The position numbers and the translations under genes were made by a program. Below, piece after piece: positions 6,342-8,422 of a stretch of 8,422 bases of DNA. The notes under the pieces are model-generated. The model searched no databases. It saw only the letters and a program-made list of their open reading frames with translations, and was not told the DNA's origin. This DNA comes from Bacteroidales bacterium UBA6207 (GTDB taxonomy: Bacteria; Bacteroidota; Bacteroidia; Bacteroidales; F082): contig DISP01000217.1 of NCBI GenBank assembly GCA_002421995.1, positions 1 through 8,422 of the forward strand, written 5' to 3'. The stretch's first letter is position 1. Every line of letters begins with the position of its first letter.

Positions 6342-8422
6342 ATGAAACATTTACGTTTTTTGTTTGCCATTCATTTCGTGCTTATTAGCATGATTTCTTA
6401 TGGTCAGTCCATGGGCAGTCTGAAAGGAAATGTAACCGATGCACAGACAAGTGAAACACTCATCGGCACCAGTATCGTTATTAAAGGCACGCTTTCGGGC
6501 ACCACAACCGATATAGAAGGCAACTACATACTCGAAAATGTCACCACAGGAAACTATACCATAGTGGCTTCTTTTGTTGGCTACATGAATCAGGAACATC
6601 AGGTGACCATTAAGGCCGGCGAAACAACGACATTGAACCTGGCCATGAATCCTGATATGCTTGGCCTCGACGAAGTGATTGTGACAGGGGTTGTTAACCG
6701 CAAATCGGCCCTTGAATCGAGCGTAGCACTCACATCGCTCAAGCCAAAGTTTCTTCAGGAGTTTGGTGCGCAAACCACGGCCGAAATCTTCAAAGCAATA
6801 CCCGGTATCAGGGCAGAAGCATCAGGTGGCGAAGGCAATGCCAACATTGCAGTTCGTGGGGTGCCTGTAGCATCGGGGGGTTCGAAATTCTTACAGCTAC
6901 ATGAAGATGGTCTTCCGGTGCTCCAGTTTGGAGATATCAGCTTTGGCAATGCCGACATTTTCATGCGTGCCGACATGAGTGTGGACCGTATTGAAGCCCT
7001 CAAAGGCGGCTCTGCATCAACCCTTGCCAGCAATTCACCTGCCGGTATCATCAACTTTATCAGCAAAACCGGAACTGTTGCCGGAGGCACCATTGCCACT
7101 ACCATGGGGGTTGATTTCAAATCAATGCGCACCGACTTTGAATATGGCGCACCCCTTGGCAACGGACTTAAATTTCATGTGGGTGGATTTTTTCGCGATG
7201 GCGAAGGCCCGCGCAACCCGGGTTTCTCTGCCAACAAAGGCGGACAGATAAAAGCCAACTTAACAAAAGAGTTTGAAAAAGGTTACGCCAGAGTCTATTT
7301 TAAGTATCTGAACGACAGGGCTATCAGCTATATGCCAATGCCGGTGCAGGCTACTGGAACTGCCGGCGACCCCACCTACGAATCCATTCCGGGTTTCGAC
7401 CTCACAAAATATACCCTGCAAAGCCCCGGATTCCTGCTCGTGAATGGTATTGACGGACAAGGAAATGGCCGCACAAGCAACATCGGCGATGGCATGCATC
7501 CCGAAGTGATGGCTTTTGGAACTGAGTTTGATTTTGACCTTGGCAACGGATGGCGTATGAAACAGCGCGGAAGGCTTGCCAATATCAGTGGCACTTTCAA
7601 CTCGCCCTTCCCGGCACAAGTGGCTGGTGCTGATGCAATAGCCAGTGATCTGGCAGATGCCGGCTACAGCCTCAGCTATGCCAGCGGCAAAAATGCAGGT
7701 GTTGCGCTTTCAGCCGCTGAAATTGCCAACCTCAACGGAAATGGGTTGCTGATGCGTGTTCACACCTTTGATGTTGAAATGAACAATATGAACAACTTCA
7801 CGAACGATATTTTCCTGACAAAAGAAATTGGTACGAGTAAAATTACCTTTGGTTATTACAAAGCCTATCAACGCATTGCAATGACCTGGCTTTGGCAGTC
7901 GTTTCTCACGGACGTGAGTGGCGAGAATGGCCCGCGCCTGATGAACGTGGCAAGTGCCGATAACTCTTTCTATACCAACAACGGCCTCATTGCCTATGGT
8001 GTTCCTTTTTGGGGCAATTGCTGTACACGCGGCTACGATATGGAATACACCATTGACGCACCCTATGCCAATGTGGAAATTGATATTAACGACAACTTCA
8101 ACCTCGATGCCAGCCTTCGTTATGATTACGGAATGGCAACAGGCAGCTATCTGGGCAACTATCAGGCTGCTGTGGATGTAAACAAGGACGGAACAATCCA
8201 ACCAACCGAAACAAGTGTTACATTGCTCAACAATTCAAAGCCTAATGTGGTAAACTATAACTTCAATTACCTATCCTATTCATTAGGAGCAAACTTTAAG
8301 CTCGACAATACAAAAGCTGTGTATGCACGCTACAGCAAAGGGGGTCGTGCCAATGCCGACCGCCTGCTCTATTCATCCTTCCTAACCGCCGAAGGCAATA
8401 CTATCGAAGGCCTGGATGCAGA
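6342..8422 (+). CDS. TonB-dependent outer-membrane receptor with carboxypeptidase-regulatory-like N-terminal domain (C-terminus cut by window edge)
   Basis: 693 codons are visible from the ATG at 6342 and the frame is open to the right edge; such receptors are usually 900-1000 residues. Residues 1-21 form a signal peptide ending SYG before Q22. Residues about 25-104 are a CarboxypepD_reg-like beta domain (GSLKGNVTDAQTSETLIGTS ... DIEGNYILENV). LDEVIVTG (109-116) sits where the TonB box normally lies. The plug spans about 122-244, with AVRGVPV, LHEDGLPVLQFGDI, IEALKGG and NSPAGIINFISKTG. The beta-barrel follows. The protein takes up a ligand across the outer membrane using TonB energy. It lacks the SusC-type plug signature, so it is a general receptor rather than a SusC homologue needing SusD. 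An EF-hand-like loop DVNKDGTIQPTE (612-623) and a Cys-Cys pair (560-561) stand out. The divergent LacI-type gene suggests a sugar or oligosaccharide ligand; that is inference. Confidence 0.93.
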   Translation, partial: MKHLRFLFAIHFVLISMISYGQSMGSLKGNVTDAQTSETLIGTSIVIKGTLSGTTTDIEGNYILENVTTGNYTIVASFVGYMNQEHQVTIKAGETTTLNLAMNPDMLGLDEVIVTGVVNRKSALESSVALTSLKPKFLQEFGAQTTAEIFKAIPGIRAEASGGEGNANIAVRGVPVASGGSKFLQLHEDGLPVLQFGDISFGNADIFMRADMSVDRIEALKGGSASTLASNSPAGIINFISKTGTVAGGTIATTMGVDFKSMRTDFEYGAPLGNGLKFHVGGFFRDGEGPRNPGFSANKGGQIKANLTKEFEKGYARVYFKYLNDRAISYMPMPVQATGTAGDPTYESIPGFDLTKYTLQSPGFLLVNGIDGQGNGRTSNIGDGMHPEVMAFGTEFDFDLGNGWRMKQRGRLANISGTFNSPFPAQVAGADAIASDLADAGYSLSYASGKNAGVALSAAEIANLNGNGLLMRVHTFDVEMNNMNNFTNDIFLTKEIGTSKITFGYYKAYQRIAMTWLWQSFLTDVSGENGPRLMNVASADNSFYTNNGLIAYGVPFWGNCCTRGYDMEYTIDAPYANVEIDINDNFNLDASLRYDYGMATGSYLGNYQAAVDVNKDGTIQPTETSVTLLNNSKPNVVNYNFNYLSYSLGANFKLDNTKAVYARYSKGGRANADRLLYSSFLTAEGNTIEGLDA

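Noticed and set aside
6351..7162. Minus-strand frames of 140 and 135 codons (6351-6773, 6755-7162), with further ones at 7260-7619 and 7710-8201.
   Set aside because: All are antisense to the TonB receptor gene, whose signal peptide, regulatory-like domain and plug motifs are unmistakable in the plus frame.
6342..8422. Considered calling the receptor a SusC-type protein of a polysaccharide utilisation locus.
   Set aside because: The plug lacks the SusC signature, reading EASGGEGNANIAVRG instead, and no SusD gene is visible, although the downstream region is outside the window.

Overview
The window looks like a Bacteroidota chromosome, probably a Bacteroidales-type or related environmental lineage. 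The evidence is a large secreted protein ending in a type IX secretion (T9SS) sorting domain, a TonB-dependent receptor with the N-terminal carboxypeptidase-regulatory-like domain typical of this phylum, A-rich leaders without clear Shine-Dalgarno sequences, and a -7 hexamer of the TAnnTTTG kind. No RNA gene, CRISPR array, insertion sequence or phage gene is visible.

Layout. (1) Bases 1-4397, minus strand: one very long reading frame, cut by the left edge, encoding a modular surface or secreted protein. It has a signal peptide, three tandem copies of a fibronectin-III fold that is interrupted by a roughly 150-residue inserted module, paired immunoglobulin-like (ASH/HYDIN-type) domains after copies 1 and 2, a C-terminal beta domain and a T9SS sorting signal. 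Many shorter frames on both strands here are shadows of this gene. (2) Bases 4398-4615: AT-rich divergent intergenic region. (3) Bases 4616-5023, plus: a 6-pyruvoyl-tetrahydropterin synthase / QueD family enzyme. (4) Bases 5027-6043, minus: a LacI/GalR-family regulator, convergent with the previous gene and only 3 bases from it. (5) Bases 6044-6341: divergent regulatory region with a perfect 16-bp palindrome resembling a LacI-family operator, nested in a 12-bp tandem repeat, plus a good Bacteroidota -7 element. (6) Bases 6342-8422, plus: the first 693 codons of a TonB-dependent outer-membrane receptor, cut by the right edge.

How they fit together. The LacI-type regulator and the receptor form a divergent pair with operator-like sites between them. 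This is the usual arrangement of a sugar-responsive uptake locus, and the rest of that locus probably lies beyond the right edge. The substrate cannot be read from the window. The pterin enzyme and the T9SS protein appear to be unrelated neighbours. I see no clearly new biological system; the most distinctive features are the fixed-length 488-residue protein repeat and the periodic operator region.
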